This document shows, piece by piece, positions 43,561 through 51,692 of a DNA stretch of 64,000 bases; position 1 is the stretch's first letter, and every line of letters begins with the position of its first letter. Origin of the DNA: Paenibacillus camerounensis. Lineage in GTDB: Bacteria; Bacillota; Bacilli; Paenibacillales; Paenibacillaceae. The translations under genes and the position numbers were made by a program. The notes beneath the pieces are model-generated. The model had not been told where the DNA came from, made no database searches, and worked only from the letters and a program-made list of their open reading frames with translations. The stretch lies in the NCBI RefSeq assembly GCF_000723885.1, contig NZ_CCDG010000053.1:47149-111148 (forward strand), given 5' to 3'.

Positions 43561-43980
43561 ATGAAAATGATCCGTGTCATAGCTGAGGTCGGAATATTGT
43601 ACGTGTTCTATCTTGCTGGCGATGCTCTGCAGAAGCTGCTGCATCTGCCGGTTCCCGGCAGTATTGTCGGCCTGCTGCTGCTCTTTGCGTTGTTATTGCT
43701 AAAGATTGTACCCGTTAAGCTGATAGAGAACGGCTCGTCGTTTATACTGGCTTATCTGCCGATGTTCTTCATTCCGGCAACCGCAGGCATTATGAACCAT
43801 CTTGATATTTTTAGCGGCCGCGGGCTGCTGCTTATAGCAGTTCTGATAATCAGCAGTGTGCTGACTATGGTTGTCACTGCGCATTCCAGCCAGTGGATAA
43901 CCGGCCTGGGGTCCAGACAGGCCGGCGCCAGACAGAGCCTCCCGGCGGACAGCATGGGTGAAAAGAGGAAGGGCGCATGA
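43561..43980 (+). CDS. lrgA: Holin-like protein, CidA/LrgA family
   Basis: Four-helix membrane protein of 139 residues, with LPVPGSIVGLLLLFALLLL and PMFFIPATAGIM typical of the family. LrgA/CidA proteins influence murein hydrolase export, cell lysis and, in Bacillus, pyruvate or acetoin-linked transport with the B partner. The reading frame overlaps the next gene by 4 bases. AAGGGA lies 10 bases before the ATG. CidA versus LrgA cannot be settled from sequence alone. Confidence 0.85.
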   Translation: MKMIRVIAEVGILYVFYLAGDALQKLLHLPVPGSIVGLLLLFALLLLKIVPVKLIENGSSFILAYLPMFFIPATAGIMNHLDIFSGRGLLLIAVLIISSVLTMVVTAHSSQWITGLGSRQAGARQSLPADSMGEKRKGA

Positions 43981-44666
43981 GAATACTGCTGGCAGCCGGA
44001 TTTGTAGTATTCAATGTTGCGATCTACCTGTTCATGGCTATGCTGTATAAGCGCTACCGTCTCCCTGTTCTTTTGCCGGCGCTGACTGCGACGTTTACCG
44101 TAGTGGTTCTGCTGCTCGGATTCAATATTTCCTATGATACATATATGATCGGCGGCGAATGGATAAACCGTCTGCTTGGTCCGGCGGTCGTCTCCCTGGC
44201 TTATCCGCTGTATAAACAGCGGCACGTGCTGCGGGAGAATCTGCCGGCTGTTCTTGGGGGAACAGTCACCGGCCTGCTGGTAGGAATGCTCAGCGGGCTC
44301 TTGATGGCGGCTAGTCTCGGTTTTTCCAAAATCTACGTCCTCTCAATTCTGCCCAAATCCATTACAACAGCTGTAGCCATTCAAATCTCAGATAATCTCG
44401 GCGGAGATTCTTCACTGACCTCCGTATTCGTGATGATTGCCGGGTTCACCGGAGCCATCGGCGGCCCTTACATTATTAAGCTGTTCAGAATCCGCAGTGA
44501 GGCGGGAATCGGAATCGGGCTTGGCACAGCATCACATGCGCTAGGAACAGCCAAAGCGCTGGAATACGGCGAGCAGTCCGTCTCCATGAGCTCGGTGGCG
44601 ATGACAGTCTGTGCCATCGTGGGCTCTATAATCGGACCGCTCGTCGCATGGATCATGTATCATTAG
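43977..44666 (+). CDS. lrgB: LrgB/CidB family membrane protein
   Basis: Partner of the preceding holin-like protein, 229 residues with about seven helices. Conserved LLGPAVVSLAYPLYKQ, SILPKSITTAVAIQIS and GIGLGTASHALGTAKALEYG identify the family. Translationally coupled to lrgA by an ATGA overlap. It ends 12 bases from the convergent GH51 stop, without a visible terminator. Confidence 0.92.
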   Translation: MRILLAAGFVVFNVAIYLFMAMLYKRYRLPVLLPALTATFTVVVLLLGFNISYDTYMIGGEWINRLLGPAVVSLAYPLYKQRHVLRENLPAVLGGTVTGLLVGMLSGLLMAASLGFSKIYVLSILPKSITTAVAIQISDNLGGDSSLTSVFVMIAGFTGAIGGPYIIKLFRIRSEAGIGIGLGTASHALGTAKALEYGEQSVSMSSVAMTVCAIVGSIIGPLVAWIMYH

Positions 44667-44678
44667 CCGGAAGCAAGT

Positions 44679-46190
44679 TTATTCTGCTTTGACCTTCAGG
44701 CGGATCACGTTCCAGGAAGCCTTAGGCAGCAGGGCGCTTACACGTCCGCCGTCAGCAGCAGCGTTTCCGCGGTCATGCGGAAGCACATTGCCGGGATTCT
44801 GGCGGGTGTTGGCAGCATACAGATCCTCATTCTCAAGCACCGTGTGCTGGATAACCGACGCTTCACCGAAGCTGCGCAGGTCAACCGAGAATTCCATGCC
44901 TTCAGTCAAATGGCGGTTAACTGCGAATACTGTAACCTCACCCAGCTCCTCGTTGTAGACGCTGACTGCCTCAAGATAAGGGACATCGGTGAAGTCCTTG
45001 GAATCATATTTTGGGCTGGTAATCAGCGGGTGCAGCACGGTGCCCCGGCCGAACTGTGAAGCATGCATATAAGGGTAGAAAGTGGTCTGCAGCCAGAGCG
45101 GACCGCCGTTTTCGGTCATGATTGGGGCGATTACATTGATCAGCTGGGCGATACAGGCCATTTTTACCCGGTCCGCATGCTTGAGAAGGCTGATTAGGCA
45201 GCAGCCCACAACCAGGGCATCCTCCAGATTATATACATCCTCGAATTCAGGCGGTGCAACCTCCCAGTAGGTTTCAGCCCGGCTGGACCCTTGTGATTTC
45301 CATACGTTCCATTCATCAAGCGAGAGGTATATTTTCTTCTTGCTTTTCTTTTTGGCCTTGATATAGTCGCACACAGCGGCTACACTGTCGATGAACTGGT
45401 CCAGATCCAGCGAGCTGGCCAGGAAATTCGGCGAATCGCCTTCATTATTATTGTAATAGGTATGAAGGGACAGGAAGTCTACATTATCATAGCTGAGGTC
45501 AAGCACCGTAGCTTCCCATTCGGCAAAGGTAGCCATGCTTCTGCCTGAGCTGCCGCAGGCAACGAGTTCAAGTGACGGATCAACCCAGCGCATCGCTTTG
45601 GCAGTTTCATTAGCAAGTCTGCCGTACTCTACCGCCGTTTTGGCACCGATCTGCCAAGGGCCGTCCATTTCATTGCCCAGGCACCAGGTTTTGAATTTAT
45701 GCGGCTCTTTTACCCCGTGGGAGATACGCATATCACTGTAATACGAGCCGGATGGATGATTACAGTATTCGACCAGGTTACGGGCGGCATCGATTCCGCG
45801 TGTACCCAGGTTGACCGCCATCATGACTTCAGAGCCGACCAGCTTCGCCCATTTGGCGAATTCATTGGTGCCTACCTGATTGGTTTCAGTAACCCACCAC
45901 GCCAATTCAAGAGAGCGCTTACGTTCGGACTGGGGGCCCACGCCGTCTTCCCAGTTATAGCCGGAGACGAAGTTACCGCCCGGATAACGGATAATAGGTA
46001 CGTTCAGTGAACGGATAGCCTGCAGGGCATCTCCGCGGAAGCCGTCTTCATCAGCTGTAGCGTGTCCGGGTTCATAGATTCCGCCGTATACCGCCCGGCC
46101 CAGGTGTTCAATGAAAGAACCGTATACCCGCGGGTCAACCTCACCTAGTCTGAAATCCTTGTCAACGATCATTGTTGATTTTATTGTCAT
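44679..46190 (-). CDS. abfA: Alpha-L-arabinofuranosidase, glycoside hydrolase family 51
   Basis: Retaining enzyme of 503 residues, normal for GH51, that removes arabinofuranose from arabinoxylan, arabinan or their oligomers. The acid/base is Glu174 in CLGNEMDG and the nucleophile Glu293 in SLDEWNVW. Other hallmarks are RYPGGNFVSGYNWEDGVGP and the C-terminal beta-sandwich. There is no signal peptide. AAAGGAGCTGCACAG precedes the ATG. It is divergent from an ArsR-type regulator, and the shared region holds a 17-bp palindrome. Confidence 0.95.
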   Translation of the reverse strand: MTIKSTMIVDKDFRLGEVDPRVYGSFIEHLGRAVYGGIYEPGHATADEDGFRGDALQAIRSLNVPIIRYPGGNFVSGYNWEDGVGPQSERKRSLELAWWVTETNQVGTNEFAKWAKLVGSEVMMAVNLGTRGIDAARNLVEYCNHPSGSYYSDMRISHGVKEPHKFKTWCLGNEMDGPWQIGAKTAVEYGRLANETAKAMRWVDPSLELVACGSSGRSMATFAEWEATVLDLSYDNVDFLSLHTYYNNNEGDSPNFLASSLDLDQFIDSVAAVCDYIKAKKKSKKKIYLSLDEWNVWKSQGSSRAETYWEVAPPEFEDVYNLEDALVVGCCLISLLKHADRVKMACIAQLINVIAPIMTENGGPLWLQTTFYPYMHASQFGRGTVLHPLITSPKYDSKDFTDVPYLEAVSVYNEELGEVTVFAVNRHLTEGMEFSVDLRSFGEASVIQHTVLENEDLYAANTRQNPGNVLPHDRGNAAADGGRVSALLPKASWNVIRLKVKAE

Positions 46191-46260
46191 CTGTGCAGCT
46201 CCTTTAATTAGAATTAATGAATTTGTTAATTAATTAATCGTTTTATGATTACATCATACG

Positions 46261-46277
46261 TATTTTACGCTAAAATA
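46261..46277. promoter_or_regulatory. Palindrome between abfA and the ArsR-type gene, probable operator
   Basis: TATTTTA and TAAAATA flank CGC, a perfect 17-bp inverted repeat in the AT-rich divergent promoter region. A second, weaker inverted repeat with arms GGATTA and TAATCC spans 46295-46316, close to the regulator start. Confidence 0.55.
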
Positions 46278-46336
46278 GGCAATATAAATCTTTAGGATTA
46301 ATATAATTACTAATCCAAAGAGAGTGGAGGGTAACG

Positions 46337-47239
46337 ATGTACTTAACTACAGATTCGGAGTCACTTAAGGTTTATGAAGCGCTGGCAAGTGAAGTCAGGC
46401 TCAGAATCATTGACCTGCTGGGCACGGAAGAGATGCATATTAAGGAACTGGCCTCGAAGCTGTATCTCAGCAGCGCGATAGTCAGCTCCCATGTAGCCAA
46501 GCTGCAGAAAGCCGGGATTGTCAGCTCGCAGATGAAAAGAATTGATGGCGGAACCTACAAATACTGCTCGCTGTCAGCAAACTTTCTGCAGATTAAATTG
46601 TCGGGAGCAAAGGGGATCGCCCGTAAGGTAGTGGAGGTGTCGGTTCCGGTTGGACATTACACTGATCTTCAGGCTTCTCCGACCTGCGGAATCGCCACGA
46701 CAGAGAAGCTGATCGGGTACTATGATGATCCGCGTTATTTTCTTGATCCTGAGCGGGTGGATGCGGGAATTCTATGGTTCGCAAAAGGATATGCAGAATA
46801 CAAAGTGCCGAACTATCTGTTCATGGATCAGAAGGTTCAGGAGATTGAAATCTCCATGGAGCTTGGCTCGGAGGCCCCGAATGTCAATGAGAAGTGGCCG
46901 TCTGAAATTCACTTCGCGCTGAACGGGCACGAGCTGGGCAAATGGACAAGTCCCGGTGATTTCGGAGTAATGCGCGGACGGCTTACCCCTTCATGGTGGA
47001 ATTCCGATGTGAACCAGTATGGCCTGCTTAAGGTGCTGCGGGTGAACCGGGGCGGGACCTATATCGACGGCCAGCAGATCTCGGCGTTAACGCTGGATGA
47101 TGTATGCTGGCAGAAGGATCAGTGGACATTCAGGCTGACGGCCGAAGATTCAACCCGAAGGCGGGGCGGACTGACGCTCTACGGGCGCGGCTTCGGCAAT
47201 TATGAGCAGGATATTGTATTTAGAGTTTATTATGAATAG
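46337..47239 (+). CDS. ArsR-family regulator with large C-terminal sensor domain
   Basis: Protein of 300 residues. The N-terminal ~85 residues are an ArsR winged helix (ALASEVRLRIIDLLGTEEM, IKELASKLYLSSAIVSSHVA). The remaining ~210 residues are a beta-rich domain with several tryptophans (EKWPSEIHFALNGHELGKW), plausibly a sugar sensor. Classic ArsR metal-binding cysteines are absent. GGAGGGTAACG precedes the ATG. Divergence from abfA argues for control of arabinofuranosidase expression. Confidence 0.82.
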   Translation: MYLTTDSESLKVYEALASEVRLRIIDLLGTEEMHIKELASKLYLSSAIVSSHVAKLQKAGIVSSQMKRIDGGTYKYCSLSANFLQIKLSGAKGIARKVVEVSVPVGHYTDLQASPTCGIATTEKLIGYYDDPRYFLDPERVDAGILWFAKGYAEYKVPNYLFMDQKVQEIEISMELGSEAPNVNEKWPSEIHFALNGHELGKWTSPGDFGVMRGRLTPSWWNSDVNQYGLLKVLRVNRGGTYIDGQQISALTLDDVCWQKDQWTFRLTAEDSTRRRGGLTLYGRGFGNYEQDIVFRVYYE

Positions 47240-47347
47240 GACTTCTTGAACCATTCTTTCAATCAGAGTTTTATGTTTGCAAAGCAGTCCATCGGGTAAC
47301 TATAACTAAGTGTCCCACAATACTGTTAAGCTCAAGGAGGAAATCAA

Positions 47348-47521
47348 GTGACAGATCACATTCAGAATGAAGCGGACATCCGCAATAAAGAGAACAAGGA
47401 CGGCGACTCTCTGGCAGAACGCAAAAAAATGGAGAATGGCGTAGATATTGAACCGGAGGCTGATGACTGGGTAGCCAAACCGGCAGAATCCGCTCACCCG
47501 GACCCGCTTCCCAAAAACTAA
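47348..47521 (+). CDS. Small acidic hydrophilic protein
   Basis: A 57-residue frame starting GTG behind a perfect AAGGAGG, which makes it a credible gene despite its size. It is rich in Asp, Glu, Lys and Asn (NKENKDGDSLAERKKMENG), has no membrane segment or cysteine, and ends PHPDPLPKN-like as AHPDPLPKN. No family is recognised. A 14-bp terminator stem follows 9 bases after the stop. Confidence 0.6.
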   Translation: MTDHIQNEADIRNKENKDGDSLAERKKMENGVDIEPEADDWVAKPAESAHPDPLPKN

Positions 47522-47530
47522 ACGCTGCTA

Positions 47531-47569
47531 ACAGAGACAGGCTGTCCGATCCGGGCAGCCTGTCTCTGT
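47531..47569 (+). terminator. Terminator hairpin after the small acidic protein gene
   Basis: ACAGAGACAGGCTG pairs perfectly with CAGCCTGTCTCTGT around an 11-base loop. The downstream run is AT-rich but not a pure T-tract. Confidence 0.65.
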
Positions 47570-47707
47570 ATATTACGGCACACCGGCGTATTGAGTATGA
47601 TAAGCGGCTGTTGTATACTCAGTTCAAGTACAGCCGCTTTTCCCGTAATAGAACAGCAGCGCAGATTTCCCGGAACTCATTCTAATGAACTTGAGGGAGG
47701 TATGAGG

Positions 47708-47893
47708 ATGCGTAGTCGTAGCGATAACGGCAGGGACAGGCAAAAGCGCGGTGAAGCGCTGGCAGGAAATCTTGAAAAAAAGTACGGCTCGGATTTTGGT
47801 GCGCGCAGCGAGCTTACACTGGAGGCAATCAGGAAGCAATATGATAATCTGCCGGCAGCGCAGCTGATGAAGGAACAGCAGCAGAAGCAGTGA
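47708..47893 (+). CDS. Small hydrophilic protein, function unknown
   Basis: A 61-residue basic protein, MRSRSDNGRDRQKRGEALAG followed by a segment with ELTLEAIRKQYDNLPAAQLM and a Gln/Lys tail. AGGGAGG lies 7 bases before the ATG at 47708; an ATG 6 bases earlier is too close to it. The C-terminal half is probably helical. No family recognised. A terminator with a long T-tract follows. Confidence 0.6.
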   Translation: MRSRSDNGRDRQKRGEALAGNLEKKYGSDFGARSELTLEAIRKQYDNLPAAQLMKEQQQKQ

Positions 47894-47931
47894 ACATAAG
47901 GTGTTCAGTATGCAGACGAGCATTACAAGGT

Positions 47932-47980
47932 GATGTCCCGGGAGCCGTAATTAACAGGCTTTGGGACATCTTTTTTTTTT
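47932..47980 (+). terminator. Rho-independent terminator
   Basis: GATGTCCC pairs with GGGACATC, with an inner AGCC/GGCT stem, followed by ten T residues. Confidence 0.88.
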
Positions 47981-48070
47981 GAAGATAAGAATTTATATGC
48001 TTTGCACAATAAATGATACTTATCTTTCTCGCTGAAACGGATGCCGTCCTCATAAGGACGGCATCCGTTT
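47981..48070. repeat. Terminator-adjacent intergenic repeat, copy 1
   Basis: Starts immediately after the T-tract with GAAGATAAGAATTTATATG, contains TATCTTTCTCGC and ends in a perfect 16-bp hairpin (AAACGGATGCCGTCCT, CATA loop, complement). The same layout recurs at 63923-64000. Confidence 0.6.
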
Positions 48071-48163
48071 CCACTTGTTGTCCGCATAATTACAGCGGCG
48101 TATTGACATACTACCTCCCGGAAGGACCTGTATCAATAATTGACAATAGGGGAGGCGGGGCTG

Positions 48164-48736
48164 GTGAATCTTTTTCCGCTGCTGCCGCCGGGCGGTTATA
48201 CGGCAATATCCGCGGCGGGCGGATATTTCTTTTACTTTGCGGTCTATTCCTTTTTGGGCTGGCTGCTTGAAGGGACATACAATCTTTATAGTCAGGGAAG
48301 CTTCCGTAAGGAGGGTTTTCTAAAAGGGCCGGTTAAGCCGATGTACGGCTTTGCGCCGCTGCTGCTGCTTACAATACAAAGACTGGAGCTGCCGCTGCCG
48401 CTCTTCCTGGCACTGGTGCTGATTATTCCTTCGCTGGTTGAATACATCAGCGGCTGGCTGCTAAAGGGGTTTTTCCATAAGCAATGGTGGGATTATTCGG
48501 ACATGCCCCGCCAGCTTCATGGTCACATCTGCCTGAAATTTTCGCTGTACTGGTGGGTGCTGGCCGCAGGCTGCATTTATGTGCTGCATCCGCTGATCAG
48601 GCTGATCTATTCATCGGTCCGCCTTCTGTGGATACCGCTGCTGCCGCTGGTTACGCTGCTGTTCGTTTTGGATCTGCTCTGGACCTGGCGGGTACGCCGG
48701 CGCAGTCTGAACGGGCTGGAGCCTGAAGAGGGATGA
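48164..48736 (+). CDS. CmpB-type putative ABC transporter membrane protein
   Basis: Membrane protein of 190 residues matching the PF06541 (ABC_trans_CmpB) pattern: FLGWLLEGTYN, GFLKGPVKPMYGF, VEYISGWLLKGFFHKQWWDY and GHICLKFSLYW. About five helices. The family has no proven function. I use the GTG at 48164 with GGAGG 8 bases upstream; a TTG 24 bases earlier has no ribosome binding site. Monocistronic, ending at a strong terminator. Confidence 0.78.
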   Translation: MNLFPLLPPGGYTAISAAGGYFFYFAVYSFLGWLLEGTYNLYSQGSFRKEGFLKGPVKPMYGFAPLLLLTIQRLELPLPLFLALVLIIPSLVEYISGWLLKGFFHKQWWDYSDMPRQLHGHICLKFSLYWWVLAAGCIYVLHPLIRLIYSSVRLLWIPLLPLVTLLFVLDLLWTWRVRRRSLNGLEPEEG

Positions 48737-48765
48737 CGTCTGCCTGAAGTCCAGCTTATATATAG

Positions 48766-48809
48766 GGACAATGCTTTGCTAATCCGGCAAAGCATTGTCC
48801 TTTTTTTTT
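48766..48809 (+). terminator. Rho-independent terminator
   Basis: A 14-bp perfect stem, GGACAATGCTTTGC with its complement, followed by nine T residues. Confidence 0.92.
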
Positions 48810-48931
48810 GGCATCCTAGAATGTACAGGTGCAGGGATTTATTTGGGATGGGGAATCCAGTGTCAAATATAGGTAGTGACGTAATGCCTTCTTTGATAAA
48901 CTCATATAGTAGTACAAGGAAGTGAGGATGA

Positions 48932-49414
48932 GTGAAGATGCCGATTTCTGAATATTACCGCGGACTGCGCAGCAGTGTAGGAGCAGGTCTTCTGATGGTT
49001 CCGTCAGTGGCTGCGGTTATCCGTAACGATGCAGGAGGAATTCTCTTCATCCGCAAAGGCGGGGAACAGCTGTGGGGCCTGCCGGCCGGTGCTGTTGAAC
49101 CGGGGGAGACGCCTTCCAGAGCCATACGCCGGGAGGTGTTCGAGGAGACGGGATTAATGGTAACACCACTTGAGATCAGCGGTGTCTTCGGCGGAGAAAA
49201 GTACACATATGAGTACAGCAACGGCGACCGTGTTGAGTACACCGTAACGGTGTTTGAGTGCGCCATCGTAAAGGGGACACTGAGAAGTATGGACGGGGAG
49301 TGCGAGGAGCTCAGATTCTTCGGAGAGGAAGAGCTGCCGCAGACTGCCATTCCATATCCGGCAGAGCTGTTCCGGAGGCATTCCGGTGAAGCATCGCCAG
49401 CCATTTTTGAGTAG
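48932..49414 (+). CDS. NUDIX hydrolase
   Basis: Nucleoside diphosphate-linked pyrophosphohydrolase of 160 residues. The NUDIX box spans about residues 53-75, with GAVEPGETPSRAIRREVFEE providing the metal-binding REVFEE. Substrate cannot be predicted. The GTG at 48932 and the ATG at 48938 are both plausible behind AAGGAAGTGAGG. Followed by the DUF2809 gene. Confidence 0.88.
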   Translation: MKMPISEYYRGLRSSVGAGLLMVPSVAAVIRNDAGGILFIRKGGEQLWGLPAGAVEPGETPSRAIRREVFEETGLMVTPLEISGVFGGEKYTYEYSNGDRVEYTVTVFECAIVKGTLRSMDGECEELRFFGEEELPQTAIPYPAELFRRHSGEASPAIFE

Positions 49415-49445
49415 ATTCTTCCTTGTAGAGACAGGAGCTATTAGC

Positions 49446-49853
49446 ATGCAAAGATTCCCGGTGAACCGCCGCAGCAGAATTATCTATGGCTGTGCCATTC
49501 TCATTACTGTAGTGTCAGGACTATGTTCCAGGGCATATGCAGATTATCTGCCTTCTTTCGCAGCAGCTCATCTGGGAGATGCATTATGGGCGGCAATGGT
49601 CTATTTCGGATTCCGCCTGCTGCTTCCCGGGCGACCATTGGTATTGGCATTCGCGTTAAGCGTGCTGTTCAGCTTCAGCATCGAGTTCAGCCAGCTGTAC
49701 CAGGCAGCATGGATTAACGGATGGCGGGCCACGCTGCCCGGCAGACTGATTCTGGGCAGAGGTTTTCTCTGGATCGACCTGGTTCGCTATACAGCTGGAA
49801 TCTGTACAGCCTGTGCATTGGACCGGTTCTTCCTGAACAGAGCATCAACTTGA
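49446..49853 (+). CDS. DUF2809 family membrane protein
   Basis: Membrane protein of 135 residues with about four helices. LGDALWAAMVYFGFRLL, IEFSQLYQAAW and LGRGFLWIDLVRYTAGI match the DUF2809 pattern; no function is known. The ATG at 49446 follows AGGAG by 8 bases; an in-frame ATG 60 bases upstream falls inside the NUDIX gene. Confidence 0.8.
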   Translation: MQRFPVNRRSRIIYGCAILITVVSGLCSRAYADYLPSFAAAHLGDALWAAMVYFGFRLLLPGRPLVLAFALSVLFSFSIEFSQLYQAAWINGWRATLPGRLILGRGFLWIDLVRYTAGICTACALDRFFLNRAST

Positions 49854-49884
49854 TAAATAAGTATGATGGAGATGACATTCCCTA

Positions 49885-50685
49885 ATGACAATGACGAACA
49901 GCCTGATAGTCGTATGCCTGCTGACTCTGATCATCAATACGGCAGAAACGTTATCTTATTCAGTCCGTTTTGCCGGTGTGAAGCTGAACAAGATTGCTAT
50001 TGCCTTATCCCTGACCGGTATTATTGTGCTGATCTCAAGAACGGCGAATATGATTCAGGCCCCGCTGACGGCTAAATTTGTAGATTACTCCAACAATGAT
50101 GATCCCGGCTTTCCGCTCGGCAATTATCTGCGGATTATTATGCTCGCTTCCACCCTGGGTACCCTGCTCGCTATTGCACTTTTCCCCACCTTTGTCGGCC
50201 TGTTCAGCAGGGTGATTTCCAAGCTGGAGGTAGAGGGCTCTATTCCCAAGCTGCTCAGCAGTGTGACGGTGCAGCAGCTCAAGAACACCCGCAAATATTT
50301 CAAAAGACCCGGCCTGCGCCTGCCCAGCTTCCGGTATCTTGGCATCCCCAAGCGCTTTATCATTATGAACATCTTCGTCACAGGGTTCTATACGGTCGGG
50401 GTGCTGTCTTCACTGTACGCCGGACATTTGTCTCCCCAGCTGCTTGCCACTGCCTCTAACGCTTCGGGGCTAATTAACGGCTTGGCTACCATTCTGCTGA
50501 CAGTGTTTATTGATCCGCAGCTGGGGATTATCACCCACAAGGCTACGGAGAGTGCAGAGTACCGTGACCAGCTCGGTAAAATCTATATTCTGTTGATGTT
50601 CTCAAGGGTTCTGGGCACACTGCTGGGCCAGCTTGTGTTCGAGCCTGCGGCTTATTTTATCAGCTGGATGGTTCAGCTGATCTGA
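49885..50685 (+). CDS. amj: Lipid II flippase, Amj family
   Basis: Polytopic membrane protein of 266 residues, about six helices. The N-terminus, INTAETLSYSVRFAGVKLNK followed by SRTANMIQAPLTAKFVD, matches Bacillus Amj (YdaH, DUF2837), an alternative to MurJ that flips lipid II during peptidoglycan synthesis. The nearest GGAG is 13 bases from the ATG, so a start at the Met three codons on is possible. Bacillus amj is induced by envelope stress; no such promoter was identified here. Confidence 0.87.
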   Translation: MTMTNSLIVVCLLTLIINTAETLSYSVRFAGVKLNKIAIALSLTGIIVLISRTANMIQAPLTAKFVDYSNNDDPGFPLGNYLRIIMLASTLGTLLAIALFPTFVGLFSRVISKLEVEGSIPKLLSSVTVQQLKNTRKYFKRPGLRLPSFRYLGIPKRFIIMNIFVTGFYTVGVLSSLYAGHLSPQLLATASNASGLINGLATILLTVFIDPQLGIITHKATESAEYRDQLGKIYILLMFSRVLGTLLGQLVFEPAAYFISWMVQLI

Positions 50686-50694
50686 CAAGGCCAC

Positions 50695-51474
50695 TCAAGG
50701 AAGTTTAGCTTCAGCCAGCCGGAGGGCTGCAGTGATCTTTTGCTCCAGTACATACACCTGCTGTGATAAGGTGCGGATTTCCGTCATCCGGGCACAGGAA
50801 CGCTTCATTCCGGCCGCAGCTGCGACAGCGTCTCCGGCCTTTACTGCTGTCTTGTATTGCTTGTCCGCTTCTGAGCGGTGAGCTTGCGCTTCGCTGATCT
50901 GCTTGTTGCCGGCCGTGATCTGCTTTCTGAGCCCGGCTACCGGCGACAGCGCATCTTTGGCAGGCTTGTTCTTGGCCGCGGCAGCTGCCTTGGCTTCCGT
51001 CAGCGCAGTGTTCTTCGCTTTGATCTCAGCATTAGCTGCTGTTGCAGCAGCCTTCAATTTATTGCGCTTCAGATCGAAGGCAGTAGCATTCTTAAGATTG
51101 CCTGCTTTGCGGGCTGCAGCAGCCTGCTTGCCCAGCGAAGCGTACTGCTCCAGCAGCGGAGCATGCTTCTTTCTGGCCGTATCGGCGTCTGACTTGAGGC
51201 GGCTCAAGAGACTCTTGTCCGTTGCCAGAAGCCTGGCATTAACGGCAGCAAGATCGGCCGTGTTCTGCTTGCGAAGCTCCTGATTTCGCTTGCTGTCAGC
51301 CTTAACGTATTCCTGCAGGGCGGTGTAGCTGCTGTAGAGGTCATTGATCTGGTCAAGTGCTTCATCCCAGTCTGAGGCTGCGGCAGCCCGTGGTGTGTTC
51401 CCGGACAAAACCGCTAGAAGGACGAGCAGTACCGTAAACCTGCGCCATCTGTGTGCAATTACAGCATTGTTCAC
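50695..51474 (-). CDS. Secreted Ala/Lys-rich coiled-coil protein
   Basis: 259 residues with an N-terminal signal peptide (about 1-33, ending RAAAA before SDWDEALDQ). The rest is almost entirely alanine/lysine-rich helix with heptad-like character (LRKQNTADLAAVNARLLATD, AAAARKAGNLKNATAF-like repeats). No catalytic motif or named family. GTG start with GGAG 9 bases upstream. Its 5' leader contains a terminator-like hairpin, so expression may be attenuated. A surface or wall-associated structural role is a guess. Confidence 0.7.
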   Translation of the reverse strand: MNNAVIAHRWRRFTVLLVLLAVLSGNTPRAAAASDWDEALDQINDLYSSYTALQEYVKADSKRNQELRKQNTADLAAVNARLLATDKSLLSRLKSDADTARKKHAPLLEQYASLGKQAAAARKAGNLKNATAFDLKRNKLKAAATAANAEIKAKNTALTEAKAAAAAKNKPAKDALSPVAGLRKQITAGNKQISEAQAHRSEADKQYKTAVKAGDAVAAAAGMKRSCARMTEIRTLSQQVYVLEQKITAALRLAEAKLP

Positions 51475-51512
51475 TTAGATCATCTCCAGTTCTGCATGTT
51501 ATTATCGGACGC

Positions 51513-51562
51513 AAAAAAGCACCCCCAAGAAAGGCATGAATGCCAATCCTGCGAGGTGCTTC
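51513..51562 (-). promoter_or_regulatory. Leader terminator/attenuator upstream of the coiled-coil gene
   Basis: On the - strand AGCACC pairs with GGTGCT, an inner GGCAT pairs with ATGCC, and TTTTTT follows, all about 40 bases before the gene start. An AT-rich promoter-like stretch lies just upstream near 51575-51610. A complete terminator inside a 5' leader implies attenuation or a ligand-sensing leader. It does not match any riboswitch class I can recall. Confidence 0.5.
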
Positions 51563-51692
51563 GCCCGCTTAACATGTATAATTTATACTTAATATAGCTT
51601 GAATGATATGGGAAGTCAAGGAATAAAGGAACGTTAGTTCGCAATCATTCGAATTACAGAATTGCGGTGTGCTACATAACAGGAGGTATAAT

